A stretch of 64,000 bases of DNA from Tatumella ptyseos ATCC 33301 (GTDB taxonomy: Bacteria; Pseudomonadota; Gammaproteobacteria; Enterobacterales; Enterobacteriaceae). The notes beneath the pieces are model-generated. The model was not told the DNA's origin. It saw nothing but the letters and a program-made list of their open reading frames with translations, and ran no database searches. Positions 30,613 through 40,470 of this stretch are shown here, piece after piece; within the stretch, counting starts at the first letter, position 1, and every line of letters starts with the position of its first letter. Location: positions 124,001 through 188,000 of the forward strand of contig NZ_JMPR01000035.1 in assembly GCF_000735525.1 (NCBI RefSeq). The letters are read 5' to 3'. The translations under genes were made by a program, and so were the position numbers.

Positions 30613-32247
30613 ATGGTTAACTGGTACAGGCTTTCCGCGCTGGCCCTGGCGATGATGCCCGCGACCGAGTGTCTGGCGGCGACACTGCCCCCCGGCGCGC
30701 ACTTAGCGGCCCGGCAGGAAATTGTCCGGCAAATAAAAGATGAGCCGGCGTCACTCGACCCGGTACAGGCGGTGGGATTACCGGAAATGCAGGTGATCCG
30801 TGACCTGTTTGAAGGCCTGACGAACCAGGACAGTACCGGCAACATTGTGCCGGGTGTCGCTGAACGCTGGCAGAGTAACGACAATAAAACCTGGATATTT
30901 ACTCTGCGCCGGGATGCCCGCTGGTCAGACGGTAAACCCGTGACTGCCGCCGATTTTGTCTATAGCTGGCAGCGTCTGGTGGACCCGGCACAACGTTCCC
31001 CTTTTGCCTGGTTTGCGGCGCTGGGCGGTATTGAAAATGCCGGAGCGATCACCCGCGGAGAAAAGCCGCCGTCTTCACTGGGCGTCACTGCGATTGATGC
31101 CTGGCATCTGAAAGTGACACTGGATCATCCAGTGGCTTATTTCCCTTCACTGGTCGCCAATGTCTGCCTGTTCCCGGTCCCGCGGGACGTTATCCGTAGC
31201 GCTAAAAATGACTGGACGCAGCCGGGGGAACTGGTGGGCAACGGGGCGTATCAGTTACAGCAGCGGGTGGTGAATGAAAAAATCGTGCTGGTCAGAAATA
31301 AGGATTACTGGGATAACACCCATACGGTGCTGAATAAAGTCACCTTTGTCCCGATCAATGAGGAGTCTGCAGCGACTCAGCGTTACCGTGCAGGGAATAT
31401 CGATATCACCGAGTCTTTCCCGAAAAACATGTATCGTTTGCTGAAGAAAGAATTGCCCGGCCAGGTGTATACCCCGATGCAGCTCGGCACCTATTACTAT
31501 GCGTTTAATACCCGTAAAGGCCCGACGGCAGACGTCAGAGTCCGACGGGCTTTGTCGTGGAGTATCGACAGACAGGTGATTGCCGATAAGGTGCTGGGAA
31601 CCGGTGAAAAACCCGCCTGGGGTTTCACCCCGGTCGGAACACAGGGGTTTCATCCGCAACCGCTCTATATTCAGCAGCACACACAGCAGGAACTGAATGC
31701 GCAGGCCAAATCACTGCTGGCCTCTGCGGGCTATGGGCCGGGGAGACCGCTGCATCTGACGCTGTTGTACAATACGGCAGAAGTGCATCAGAAAATTGCC
31801 ATTGCCATCGCCTCAATGTGGAAGAAAAACCTGGGGGTGGATGTCACTCTGCAGAATCAGGAGTGGAAAACCTATCTGGACAGCCGTAATCAGGGGAATT
31901 TCGACGTGATCCGGGCGTCCTGGATAGCGGATTATAATGAACCCTCTACCTTCCTGGGGCTGCTGACCCGTGGTAACAGCGGTAATATTTCCGGATTCAG
32001 TAACCCGCAATACGATGCTCTGTTGGCCCGGGCGGCCCGCGAACGCACGGAAGCTGCCCGCAACAGCGACTATAACAAGGCCGAGCAAATGATCGCCGAA
32101 GAGGTACCTATCGCCCCGATTTATCAGTACACCAATGCACGTCTGATCAGCCCGCGGGTCAAAGGTTATCCGATCAATAATCCTGAAGATGTGGCTTACA
32201 GTCGTGAGATGTGGATTGAACAGCCGCCGGAGAAATCTGCGCGGTAA
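30613..32247 (+). CDS. mppA: murein tripeptide-binding protein MppA
   Basis: Periplasmic family-5 binding protein that captures L-Ala-gamma-D-Glu-meso-DAP for import by Opp permease. 544 residues (E. coli 537). Signal peptide at 1-22 (ATECLA|A). Blocks VRQIKDEPASLDPVQAVGLPEMQVIRDLFEGL and DITESFPKNMYR match MppA better than OppA as I recall both. Start: ATG at 30613 after GGGAGCACAT; 40 in-frame codons upstream look non-coding and would bury the signal peptide. Confidence 0.92.
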   Translation: MVNWYRLSALALAMMPATECLAATLPPGAHLAARQEIVRQIKDEPASLDPVQAVGLPEMQVIRDLFEGLTNQDSTGNIVPGVAERWQSNDNKTWIFTLRRDARWSDGKPVTAADFVYSWQRLVDPAQRSPFAWFAALGGIENAGAITRGEKPPSSLGVTAIDAWHLKVTLDHPVAYFPSLVANVCLFPVPRDVIRSAKNDWTQPGELVGNGAYQLQQRVVNEKIVLVRNKDYWDNTHTVLNKVTFVPINEESAATQRYRAGNIDITESFPKNMYRLLKKELPGQVYTPMQLGTYYYAFNTRKGPTADVRVRRALSWSIDRQVIADKVLGTGEKPAWGFTPVGTQGFHPQPLYIQQHTQQELNAQAKSLLASAGYGPGRPLHLTLLYNTAEVHQKIAIAIASMWKKNLGVDVTLQNQEWKTYLDSRNQGNFDVIRASWIADYNEPSTFLGLLTRGNSGNISGFSNPQYDALLARAARERTEAARNSDYNKAEQMIAEEVPIAPIYQYTNARLISPRVKGYPINNPEDVAYSREMWIEQPPEKSAR

Positions 32248-32286
32248 TTTCCTATCAGACTGATTATCCGGCTATTATTATCGAAC

Positions 32287-32313
32287 GGGGCAGCCATTGT
32301 GTAATGCCCCTTT
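32287..32313 (+). terminator. terminator of mppA
   Basis: GGGGCA (32287-32292) pairs with TGCCCC (32305-32310), followed by TTTACGTTTT. Confidence 0.6.
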
Positions 32314-32393
32314 ACGTTTTAAATGCAAATTATGGTAATCAATACACTACAATGCAGGTTTTGATTTACCGGAAACAGAGTTAAGGGGAATGT

Positions 32394-33377
32394 GTGAGCA
32401 TCATCGACGGTAAAGAACTGCAGATATCTGATGCGATTATTTCCTGTCAGTTAGACGGGCAGGGTGGAATGCTGCCTATCAGTGAAACTGAAATGGTGAA
32501 TTGCGAGCGCCCCTGCTGGCTGCACCTGAATTATGCCCAGGAAAACAGCGCCGGATGGTTGCAGAAAACTCCGTTATTGCCGGACTCCGTAAGGGATGCT
32601 TTAGCCGGTGAGAGTATGCGCCCCAGGGTGAGCCGTCTGGCGGATGGTTTTATCATCGTTCTGCGCAGTATCAACTTTAATGAACATGCCCGTCCGGACG
32701 AGCTGGTGGCGGTCAGAATTTTTATCAGTGATAAATTAATCATTTCGACCCGCAAACGCAAAGTAGCCGCGGTGGAAGATGTCTGGGGTGAACTCCGGCA
32801 GGGGAACGGCCCGGAAAATGCGGGCGACTGGCTGGTGGAGTTTTGCGACTCACTGACGGATCATATCAGTGAATTTATCGAAGATTTACACGATAAAATT
32901 ATTGATATGGAAGACGGGCTGATGGAAGGCCAGGCACCGGTGCGGGGCGAAATGGCATTGCTGCGTAAGCAACTGATTGTGATGCGTCGTTACATGGCAC
33001 CTCAGCGGGATGTGCTGGCGCGCATCGCCAGTGAAAAATTTACCTGGATGGACGAGGCACAGCGCCGTCTGATGCAGGATATCTCAGACCGGCTGGGCAG
33101 GGGACTTGAAGATCTGGATGCGGGCATTGCACGGACCGCGGTTCTGACCGATGAAATCGATGCCTTGCTGACAGAATCCATGAACCGCAGAACCTATATT
33201 ATGTCTCTGCTGGCGATGGTTTTTCTCCCTGCGACTTTCCTTACCGGACTGTTCGGCGTTAATCTGGGCGGGATTCCCGGCGGACAATGGCACGATGGCT
33301 TTGCTGTGTTTTGTGTGATTCTGGTACTGATTGCGCTGGGTGTGACCTGGTTCCTTAAAGAGCGCAAATGGTTATAA
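32394..33377 (+). CDS. zntB: CorA-family zinc transporter ZntB
   Basis: Inner-membrane pentameric Zn(II) transporter of the CorA/MIT superfamily. 327 residues, as E. coli. A large cytoplasmic domain (1-265) with the coiled section [20 protein letters not shown] is followed by two C-terminal helices, with the pore signature [11 protein letters not shown] between them. The start is GTG after AAGGGG. The downstream gap holds fnrS, as in E. coli. Confidence 0.95.
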   Translation: MSIIDGKELQISDAIISCQLDGQGGMLPISETEMVNCERPCWLHLNYAQENSAGWLQKTPLLPDSVRDALAGESMRPRVSRLADGFIIVLRSINFNEHARPDELVAVRIFISDKLIISTRKRKVAAVEDVWGELRQGNGPENAGDWLVEFCDSLTDHISEFIEDLHDKIIDMEDGLMEGQAPVRGEMALLRKQLIVMRRYMAPQRDVLARIASEKFTWMDEAQRRLMQDISDRLGRGLEDLDAGIARTAVLTDEIDALLTESMNRRTYIMSLLAMVFLPATFLTGLFGVNLGGIPGGQWHDGFAVFCVILVLIALGVTWFLKERKWL

Positions 33378-33406
33378 ATCATGTGGTTGGATTAATAATC
33401 ATAAAA

Positions 33407-33420
33407 ATGATCTGAGTCAA
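33407..33420 (+). promoter_or_regulatory. FNR box of the fnrS promoter
   Basis: ATGAT-CTGA-GTCAA matches TTGAT-N4-ATCAA at 8 of 10 positions. Its centre is about 42 bp before the predicted fnrS start, the class II activator position. A -10 element GATACT lies at 33443-33448. Confidence 0.8.
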
Positions 33421-33455
33421 TGTATGCCGGGCGAAAATCGCGGATACTTCTTCCC

Positions 33456-33571
33456 GCAGGTGAATGCAACGTCAAGCGATGGGCGTTGTGCTCCACATTG
33501 TCTTACTTTTGAATTACTGCATAGCACATTTAATTCTTATGACCCCGGCGTTAGTGACGCCGGTTTTTTTT
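33456..33571 (+). ncRNA. fnrS: FNR-activated small RNA FnrS
   Basis: Hfq-dependent small RNA induced without oxygen that represses many aerobic-metabolism and oxidative-stress mRNAs. The 5' end GCAGGTGAATGCAACGTC and the following seed and stem segments (AAGCGATGGGCGTTG, CTCCACATTGTCTTAC, GAATTACTGCATAGCACA) match E. coli FnrS from memory with few changes. The 3' end is the terminator CCGGCGT-TAGTG-ACGCCGG followed by nine T. The place between zntB and ttcA is the E. coli location. fnr itself is in this window at 56.9 kb. Confidence 0.93.
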
Positions 33572-33572
33572 T
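33545..33572 (+). terminator. intrinsic terminator of fnrS
   Basis: 7-bp stem CCGGCGT/ACGCCGG (33545-33551, 33557-33563) with loop TAGTG and a run of nine T. Confidence 0.92.
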
Positions 33573-33761
33573 GCCACCTCGCGGCCGCCTTTCACCGGTG
33601 CCTGACGGTCTTCTCTCCTCTGCTGCATCTTTGTTCTGTTCTGCGATATCTTTTGAAAGGTGATTTCCCCCTCGCGTAAAAGTCCGTATAATCCGCGCCC
33701 ATGCATGCAGGCTTTTAACCAGGAAATAAACGGCCGGAGCACCCGGCGGTGAACAGAACCT

Positions 33762-34655
33762 ATGAATCAGACCGATACCAGAAAAGACACACTCGAATTC
33801 AACAAACTCCAGAAGCGTCTGCGGAGAAATGTTGGCAATGCAATCACCGATTACCAGATGATAGAAGAAAATGATGTGGTAATGGCCTGCATGAGTGGTG
33901 GCAAGGACTCTTTTGCCATGCTGGATATTCTGCTGAGCCTGCAAAAAGTTGCTCCTGTCAGCTTTGAAGTGATTGCGGTCAACCTGGACCAGAAACAACC
34001 GGGTTTCCCGGAGCATATTCTGCCTGACTATTTCGAGCAGCTTAACATCCCTTACTATATCGTCGATAAAGATACCTACTCAGTCGTCAGAGAGAAGATC
34101 CCTGAAGGTAAAACGACCTGCGGACTGTGTTCGCGCCTGCGTCGGGGTACACTTTATTCCTTTGCCGAAAAGATCGGCGCCACCAAAATTGCCCTTGGTC
34201 ATCACATGGATGATATTGTGGAAACGCTGTTTCTGAATATGTTCCATGGAGCGAGGATGAAGGCGATGCCACCGAAACTGCGTTCAGATGATGGCCGTAA
34301 TGTGGTGATCCGTCCGCTGACCTACTGCCGCGAAAAGGATCTCATCCGTTTTGCTGATCATAAGGCGTTCCCGATCATTCCCTGCAATCTGTGTGGCTCT
34401 CAGGAAAATCTTCAGCGACAGGCGATTAAAGGCATGCTGAGCGAGTGGGATAAAAAAGATGCTGGCCGTGTGGAAAGTGTTTTTAAATCCTTACAGAATG
34501 TCAGTCCGAGTCAGTTAGCGGATCGCGAACTGTTTGACTTCGAAAACCTGCCGTTAGATCGTGAAGGAGAGCGTGAAGCTTACGGATTTACGGAAGCGAC
34601 CGTTTCATCGACCAATATCGACCATTCGCTGTATATCGATGTCACAAATCTCTGA
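33762..34655 (+). CDS. ttcA: tRNA 2-thiocytidine(32) synthetase TtcA
   Basis: Iron-sulfur enzyme that thiolates cytidine 32 of some tRNAs. 297 residues. PP-loop SGGKDS at 45-50, Fe-S cysteines in CGLC (Cys120, Cys123) and a further CNLC motif (about 211-214). C terminus is shorter than in E. coli (311) but the catalytic core is complete. Preceded by fnrS. Confidence 0.95.
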   Translation: MNQTDTRKDTLEFNKLQKRLRRNVGNAITDYQMIEENDVVMACMSGGKDSFAMLDILLSLQKVAPVSFEVIAVNLDQKQPGFPEHILPDYFEQLNIPYYIVDKDTYSVVREKIPEGKTTCGLCSRLRRGTLYSFAEKIGATKIALGHHMDDIVETLFLNMFHGARMKAMPPKLRSDDGRNVVIRPLTYCREKDLIRFADHKAFPIIPCNLCGSQENLQRQAIKGMLSEWDKKDAGRVESVFKSLQNVSPSQLADRELFDFENLPLDREGEREAYGFTEATVSSTNIDHSLYIDVTNL

Positions 34656-34759
34656 GGCTATGCTCCTGACAGACAACAGTCTGCCGGTATAAAAAGGGGC
34701 AATTCATCAGTGATCCTGCAGGTTGTCCGCCTGGCTTTATCCGCGGGGCGGACACAAAG

Positions 34760-34987
34760 CTAACTGATCAGCCCGCTGATCACTATCCAGAACAGACAAA
34801 CCCCGGCCAGAACGCTGACAGCCAGAAGGCCGCGTCGGGCATATCGCCATTGGTGACGCTCGTTTTCGTCAGCTAATGCGATGACCGGATCCGCATGTTG
34901 TTTTCTTTTTTTCGGTCTGAAATCCAGCCAGAACGACGCCGCCGAGGCTGATGCTGCACAAATTTTCAGTGCTACGTAACCATCCAT
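34760..34987 (-). CDS. small membrane protein, unknown
   Basis: 75-residue protein I do not recognise. The soluble N-terminal two thirds is polar and charged (FRPKKRKQHADPVIALADENERHQWRYARRG). One transmembrane helix ends the protein (about 53-73, LLAVSVLAGVCLFWIVISGLI), so it is probably tail-anchored. The ATG at 34987 has AAGGAA at 7 bp, which supports it; a longer frame upstream lacks such a site. It lies alone between ttcA and a flavodoxin gene, convergent with ttcA. Confidence 0.6.
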   Translation of the reverse strand: MDGYVALKICAASASAASFWLDFRPKKRKQHADPVIALADENERHQWRYARRGLLAVSVLAGVCLFWIVISGLIS

Positions 34988-35340
34988 TATTTCGTTCCTT
35001 ATCACGTCAGAATAAGCCGCCGACAAACCTGATGAAGCAGATGTGTTATCTGACACCCGCATATGACCTGCTGGTCAGGGCGGATGACTATTTGATAAGA
35101 GATCCCCTGCCGGAAAAATACTCTGTGGTCAGCCGTGACCAGCGACCGGGGATCAGGCCCGGGATTATCAATGAAGAATAACAATAAAGTTCTGTCGGGG
35201 AAACGGATAACAGCCCCGTGATGGCGGGTTAATCACGAGGCTGAGCAGGAAAGGCGTCCGCAGACTGGCAGGGTATAACGCTGCCGGGACCGTGGGATGA
35301 CTACCGGAAACGAGGGTGAATTATTTCACCCGGTATTTCT
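34988..35340. other. gene-poor stretch with long hairpin
   Basis: About 350 bp. A plus-strand frame (34951-35181) overlaps the start of the small membrane protein gene and has no ribosome site, so I do not call it. An inverted repeat CAGCCCCGTGAT/ATCACGAGGCTG (35211-35222, 35232-35243, one mismatch) stands alone without a T-run. GGGTGAA/TTCACCC at 35314-35331 probably marks the 3' end of the flavodoxin gene. Confidence 0.5.
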
Positions 35341-35901
35341 CTATTTATTCCACCGCAGTGAGGCATGGGCGACCCGCGCACCTAAGATTTTTGCAGTCTC
35401 TTTATCTGACTGAGTTATCCCCTCAATGCCTTTATCGGCATCCGCCTGCGCCATGGCCCCTAAAAACGAGCCAAGCCGGTTAAGATCATCTTCAGATCCT
35501 TTCGAGCTATTATTGCCAGGCATTAACCCAAGGCTGACCCATATCATCTGGTGTTGTGCAGCAAAAATACTCAGTTGCTGCAGCGTTGCCAGTTTATCAC
35601 CACTGTGGGAAGCGGAGCAGGTAAATCCGGCGGCCAGTTTATCCCGCCATTTTCCCCAGTATTTTGAACTGGCATCCATAAAGGCTTTGAAAGGGGCAGA
35701 GGCGCTGCCCATATAGGTCGGGGAGCCGAAGATGATTGCATCGGCTTCTTCTTCCAGATACTGCCAGTATGACCCGACATTCTCCGCCGGGATCAGGGTG
35801 GTCGTCACCCCGGCCACTGATGCTGCACCGGACTCCACGGATTTGGCGATCTCTTCGGTATGTCCATAGCCGCTGTGATAAATAATCGCAATCTTAGTCA
35901 T
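35341..35901 (-). CDS. flavodoxin-fold NAD(P)H:quinone oxidoreductase-like protein
   Basis: 186-residue flavodoxin-family protein. The FMN-binding phosphate loop is YHSGYGHTEEIA (about 8-19), then GSPTYMGSASAPFKAFMD and a flavin-contacting loop FTCSASHSGDKLATLQQL, as in WrbA-type proteins. The reaction is probably FMN-dependent quinone reduction, but WrbA itself has a different C terminus, so no symbol is given. Start ATG at 35901 after GAGG. Single gene. Confidence 0.8.
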   Translation of the reverse strand: MTKIAIIYHSGYGHTEEIAKSVESGAASVAGVTTTLIPAENVGSYWQYLEEEADAIIFGSPTYMGSASAPFKAFMDASSKYWGKWRDKLAAGFTCSASHSGDKLATLQQLSIFAAQHQMIWVSLGLMPGNNSSKGSEDDLNRLGSFLGAMAQADADKGIEGITQSDKETAKILGARVAHASLRWNK

Positions 35902-36170
35902 AAACACCTCAGGAATTATATTTTATGCCGGCTAAACGCCATTGTTAACCCAATCATCCTAATGCGCCTCTGGCGGATATTCAAAAAATTAGCCGGGGGT
36001 CAGCACATTCAGGTAATTTACAGGCGGTATGCCACGAGAGGATGGCGGGCAGACAGAGTGATCGCCCCCTGGCGGGATTTATTTAGTAAAAAAAAGTAAC
36101 AGATATCGACCCGCCGTCGCCGCTGACATATTCTGAGCAACCAACTGTCCAACCTCCCGGAGCCTGATGA

Positions 36171-36443
36171 ATGAAAATAGCCGCAATGTTGCTGGTGAGT
36201 GCCACCGTTTTACTCTCTGCCTGCAGCAGCCATAACGATGATAATGAACCCCCACAGCAGGCAACGGCTGCACATATCCAGCCCGTGGTGATGTCTTCTC
36301 TGGCGGAGTCCAACTGTGCAGGTGCAGGCGGTATTCTGGCCTATTCACGACAACTTGACGGTAGCAGGATCGGCATGTGTGAGTTAAGCAATGGCAAACG
36401 TTGCAGCGAAGTTGCGCTGATCAATGGTAACTGTGCCCGTTAA
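36171..36443 (+). CDS. ydbJ: DUF333 lipoprotein YdbJ
   Basis: 90-residue lipoprotein. Signal peptide with lipobox LLSAC, lipidated Cys18. The DUF333 pattern is complete: NCAGAGGILAYSRQ...RIGMCELSNGKRCSEVALINGNC, with cysteines likely in disulfides. E. coli ydbJ lies close to ldhA on the same side, supporting the name. GGAG lies 8 bp before the ATG. Function is unknown. Confidence 0.78.
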   Translation: MKIAAMLLVSATVLLSACSSHNDDNEPPQQATAAHIQPVVMSSLAESNCAGAGGILAYSRQLDGSRIGMCELSNGKRCSEVALINGNCAR

Positions 36444-36450
36444 CAGCATG

Positions 36451-36477
36451 GCACCCTGACCGGCAGGGTGCTGCTTT
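36451..36477 (+). terminator. terminator between ydbJ and ldhA
   Basis: GCACCCTG/CAGGGTGC (36451-36458, 36464-36471), loop ACCGG, followed by TGCTTTT. It lies between convergent genes. Confidence 0.7.
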
Positions 36478-36495
36478 TCCGCCATGGCGGAGAGT

Positions 36496-37494
36496 TTATT
36501 GACCGGTACTCACTCTGTGAGTACAGCTCCTGCCGAGGGAAAGCTCCTGCAGATTACTCAGTGTGGTTTCTGCTATGGTGGTCAACGCTTCACGGGTCAG
36601 GAAGGCCTGATGCCCGGTAAACAGGACATTATGGCAGGAGGAGAGCCGGCGGAAGATATCGTCCTGGATAACATCATTCGAGTTGTCCTCAAAGAACAGA
36701 TCCCGTTCATTTTCATAGACATCCATACCCAGCGCGCCGATTTTTTGTTGCTTCAGCGATCCCACGGCAGCCTGTGAATCAATGAGTCCGCCCCGGCTGG
36801 TATTGATGATCATCACGCCGTCTTTCATTTTACTGAACGCTGCGGCATCGAGCAGGTGGTGGTTTTGCGGTGTCATCGGGCAGTGGAGAGAGATAATGTC
36901 GGATTCCCGCAGCAGAGTGGTAAAATCCGTATATTCAACGCCCAGCGCCAGAGCCTCTTCGGACGGATAAGGGTCAAACGCCAGTAATCGCATCCCGAAC
37001 CCTTTAAGAATACGCAGTGCTGCCAGCCCGATTTTCCCGGTTCCCACAATCCCGGCAGTTTTTCCGTGCATGGTGAAGCCGGTCAGGCCCTCCAGCGAAA
37101 AGTTAGCATCCCGGGTACGGAGCCAGGCCCGGTGAATATGACGGTTCAGGGCCAGCATAAGAGCGACAGAGTGTTCTGCCACCGCTTCCGGAGAATAGGC
37201 AGGCACCCGCACGACCTGAATCCCCCGTCTTTCTGCGGCCGCCAGATCCACATTATCGAACCCCGCACACCGCAGGGCGATAAAGCGAACGCCCCCGGCG
37301 GCCAGTTCTTCAATAACGTCTGCAGAACACTGGTCATTAACGAAGATACAGACGGCGTCGAAACCTTGTGCGGTTTTGGCGGTATGGTGATCGAGTTTGA
37401 AATCATAAAAAGTGAAGGAAAAACCAAAAGACTGATTCGCTTTTTCCAGGGACTGCTGATCATAGTGTTTCGTGCTATAAACGGCGATATTCAT
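36496..37494 (-). CDS. ldhA: fermentative D-lactate dehydrogenase
   Basis: NADH-dependent reduction of pyruvate to D-lactate during fermentation. 332 residues (E. coli 329). Rossmann motif GTGKIG, substrate Arg in INTSRGG, Glu in YENERD and catalytic His in FTGHQAFLT follow the D-2-hydroxyacid dehydrogenase pattern. GGAG precedes the start. Divergent from ydbH, as in E. coli. Confidence 0.96.
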   Translation of the reverse strand: MNIAVYSTKHYDQQSLEKANQSFGFSFTFYDFKLDHHTAKTAQGFDAVCIFVNDQCSADVIEELAAGGVRFIALRCAGFDNVDLAAAERRGIQVVRVPAYSPEAVAEHSVALMLALNRHIHRAWLRTRDANFSLEGLTGFTMHGKTAGIVGTGKIGLAALRILKGFGMRLLAFDPYPSEEALALGVEYTDFTTLLRESDIISLHCPMTPQNHHLLDAAAFSKMKDGVMIINTSRGGLIDSQAAVGSLKQQKIGALGMDVYENERDLFFEDNSNDVIQDDIFRRLSSCHNVLFTGHQAFLTREALTTIAETTLSNLQELSLGRSCTHRVSTGQ

Positions 37495-37676
37495 TACGGA
37501 TCTCCGGGGTAACTTTGCAGGGAATGCCGGTGTTATTAGCGTTTTGCCAGAATCTTACATACTATGTATCGCAAATACGTAACTCGCTGATTTCAGTATA
37601 GGCCCGGGCACGACAAAAGCGGGATCATTAATGCGTTGTGTCACTGATGGCTCCGGGAGAACAGGGTGAATTTTCT

Positions 37677-40301
37677 ATGACAGACAAACGGCGAACAGCC
37701 CTGGCGATTATCGTCCCGGTCGTGCTGATCACCGGTCTGGCCGTGGCTGCCATTGATGTCTGGCTGCCGCCGCTCGTACAGCACTGGCTGCCGGAAGGGA
37801 CACGTCTGACGCTCAGCGGGCATTTTCGCCCGCACACCAGAAGCCTCAGTTTCCCGGGGGTAGCGTTACAGGCGGGGGACTGTCAGGCGGTCTCCGTGAA
37901 CGGCCTTTCTGTGGGCTATCGTGATCATTTATGGCAGTGGCATGCCACGGATGTTCGGGTTGATACCGACTGCCTGGCGACGGTTCCTTCCTCCTCTTCC
38001 TCCTCCGCGCCGGAAAAAACACTGGCGGAGTGGCAGGCGTTGCTGCCTGCCGGTCACTGGCAGGCCGATAAACTGGAAATTCTGCCCTGGGGTCAGTATG
38101 CCGGACGTCTGTCGCTGACGACCCAGCAACAGCGGCAGGCACTGACCTACGATAGAAATGATCTTCAGCTAAGCGCAGTGCTTAATGGCCAGGCACTGAC
38201 GATCACCCGGTTACGATGGATACCTCCGGGCGGAACTCCGCCGCTTACTCTGCAGGGCTCCGTCGGGCTGGCCCCGAAAATCGGGCAATGGCCTGAGCGG
38301 GGGCAACTGGACGGGCAGCTATCTCTGACCGGTCTTCCGCTGCACCTTGAGCTGCACTGGCAGCAACAGCAGGGTGTGCTGAACGTACTGACCCCGAAGA
38401 GCCCCGAACCCTTGTTACAGTTGCCCTGGACGGCCACGCCACAACTGCTTGAAATTCAGCAAGGCAAATGGCAGTGGCCTTTTGCGTCTCAGCCGTTGCA
38501 GGGGGGGATTGCGCTGCAAGCCAGCCACTGGCGTGAAGGGCCGGAAAATAGTGTTATTTCCGGACGAATGAATGCCTTAACCTCCGGTCACGGCGGTAAA
38601 GGGAACGTTGTACTCAGTCTGGGGCCAGGTAAACTCAGTCTGACCGATAGCGCACTACCGTTACGTCTGACCGGCACGGCAAACAGCCCTGAATTACAGT
38701 TTTTTGCCCGGCTACCGGCGCAGCTGACCGGGCCGCTGACCGGACCCGAAATCCGCTTTCTGAGCGGCGCCTTACTCCGTATGCGTGGTCAATTGCTGGA
38801 TACCTTCCAGGTCGATGAAGCGCGCTGGCCACTGGCCGGGGTACATCTGTCAGCTTCAGGGATTAACGGACCCTTACAGGCCATATTACAGGTACACAAC
38901 CGCACCTCCGGCCGCTATCGTCTGCAACTGGCCGGTCAGGCCCGGGATTTCTGGCCGGATCAGGGGCAATGGCAATGGCGTTACTGGGGCAGCGGCGTGC
39001 TGTTACCTTTTAAAGCCGCCTGGGATCTTCAGGGCAGCGGTGACTGGCAGGGGCCGCAGATCACGCTTAAAACATTGTCGACCGGTTTTAACCAGCTCAG
39101 GTATGGCGGCGTACGGGTCGTGTCTCCGCGTCTTACGCTCACCTCGCCGCTGATCTGGCACCGGCAGGTGAACGCTCCGAAACTGGCAGGGGCATTTGCG
39201 TTAACGGCCGGGAAGACACTTTTCAGTTATGGCGGCAGACTGCCGGCACTGCATCTGCCGTTTTCGGTCTCCGGAACCTCCCCGGGGGATTTCCTCTATC
39301 AGGCGCGTCTCAGCGCCGGAACCCTCGGGCCACTGGCACTGCATGGTCGCTGGGATGGTGAGCGTTTGCGGGGTCAGGCATGGTGGGCCTCTCAGCCACT
39401 GGCCGTTGTCGAGCCGTTGCTGTCACCGGACATGAAAATGAAAATCACCGGCGGAAAAATGCGGGCACAGGCTGCCTTTTCCGCCTCGGCCACCAGCGGC
39501 TTTCAGGCCGGCGGACACTGGGTGATCACTCAGGGCAGTGCCTGGACGCCGGACAATCAGATACAGGGGGCTGGTTTTTCTTTACCGTTCCGTTATCAAC
39601 AGCAGCGCTGGCAGTTGGGTTACCGTCAGCCTGTCCGTCTGACCATCGACCGTATCGTGGATCAGATAGGTTTGTCAGGGATCACTGCCAGCCTGCAGGG
39701 GTTCTATCCCTGGAGTCAGGAGAAACCCTTGCGGTTATCGGATGTCAGTATGTCGGTTTCCGGCGGCAAACTGAGCCTGGCTGAATTGAGGCTTCCGCAG
39801 CGGCAGGCAGCACTGCTGAAAGCCGATAAAATCAACCTGAGCAGGCTCATTACGGCATTACATCCCGGCAAAATAGCCATGTCCGGCCTGGTCAGCGGTG
39901 AGTTGCCGTTATGGGTCAATGACCCGCACTATATCATTCGTGACGGGTGGGTCAGTAACGACGGACCTCTGACCCTGCGGGTCGATAAAGAGATGATTGA
40001 CGCCATTACCAGTAATAATATGGCGGCCGGCGTAGCCGTCGACTGGTTACGGTATATGGAGATCGGTCGTGCGCAGGCGAAGTTACAGTTAAGTAGTGAC
40101 GGTGAACTGATCATGAAATCGACCGTTCAGGGAACCAGCCGCTTCAGTAATCATGATCAGCGGGTTAATCTGAATTATACTCACCAGGAAAATATCTTCA
40201 GACTCTGGGAGAGTCTGAATTTTGGCAGTAATTTAGAGTCGCTGTTATCGCAGCAACTGAAGTATCCGCAAACGGAGAGAAACAATGATGAAAAGCGGTA
40301 A
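37677..40301 (+). CDS. ydbH: YdbH, AsmA-like intermembrane phospholipid transporter
   Basis: Large bridge-type protein that with TamB and YhdP moves phospholipid from inner to outer membrane; YnbE is its outer-membrane partner. 874 residues (E. coli 879). One N-terminal transmembrane anchor (about 7-27), then a long beta-rich repeat region and the conserved end PQRQAALLKADKINLSRL...WVSNDGPLTLRVDKEMIDAI. I choose ATG at 37677 (MTDKRRTALA), since the anchor begins there; 13 more codons upstream are in frame. ynbE overlaps its end. Confidence 0.93.
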   Translation: MTDKRRTALAIIVPVVLITGLAVAAIDVWLPPLVQHWLPEGTRLTLSGHFRPHTRSLSFPGVALQAGDCQAVSVNGLSVGYRDHLWQWHATDVRVDTDCLATVPSSSSSSAPEKTLAEWQALLPAGHWQADKLEILPWGQYAGRLSLTTQQQRQALTYDRNDLQLSAVLNGQALTITRLRWIPPGGTPPLTLQGSVGLAPKIGQWPERGQLDGQLSLTGLPLHLELHWQQQQGVLNVLTPKSPEPLLQLPWTATPQLLEIQQGKWQWPFASQPLQGGIALQASHWREGPENSVISGRMNALTSGHGGKGNVVLSLGPGKLSLTDSALPLRLTGTANSPELQFFARLPAQLTGPLTGPEIRFLSGALLRMRGQLLDTFQVDEARWPLAGVHLSASGINGPLQAILQVHNRTSGRYRLQLAGQARDFWPDQGQWQWRYWGSGVLLPFKAAWDLQGSGDWQGPQITLKTLSTGFNQLRYGGVRVVSPRLTLTSPLIWHRQVNAPKLAGAFALTAGKTLFSYGGRLPALHLPFSVSGTSPGDFLYQARLSAGTLGPLALHGRWDGERLRGQAWWASQPLAVVEPLLSPDMKMKITGGKMRAQAAFSASATSGFQAGGHWVITQGSAWTPDNQIQGAGFSLPFRYQQQRWQLGYRQPVRLTIDRIVDQIGLSGITASLQGFYPWSQEKPLRLSDVSMSVSGGKLSLAELRLPQRQAALLKADKINLSRLITALHPGKIAMSGLVSGELPLWVNDPHYIIRDGWVSNDGPLTLRVDKEMIDAITSNNMAAGVAVDWLRYMEIGRAQAKLQLSSDGELIMKSTVQGTSRFSNHDQRVNLNYTHQENIFRLWESLNFGSNLESLLSQQLKYPQTERNNDEKR

Positions 40302-40470
40302 CCTGCTTATCTGCCTGATATCAGGTCTGATCCTGGGCGGGTGTACACCGCGTATTGAGGTCGCTGCGCCCAAAGAACCGATTACGATCAATATGAATGT
40401 CAAAATTGACCATGAGATCACGATAAAAGCAGATAAAGACGTCAATACCCTGTTAAAAAATTCGCAATAA
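40285..40470 (+). CDS. ynbE: outer-membrane lipoprotein YnbE
   Basis: 61-residue lipoprotein partner of YdbH. Lipobox LILGGC with Cys20; mature part TPRIEVAAPKEPITINMNVKIDHEITIKADKDV is the family hallmark and augments YdbH by beta-strand addition as known in E. coli. It overlaps ydbH by 17 bases. In E. coli ydbL follows, and it is missing here. Confidence 0.93.
   Translation: MMKSGNLLICLISGLILGGCTPRIEVAAPKEPITINMNVKIDHEITIKADKDVNTLLKNSQ

Noticed and set aside
34951-35181. 76-codon plus-strand frame between ttcA and the flavodoxin gene
   Set aside because: No ribosome site and it overlaps a better supported minus-strand gene with AAGGAA.
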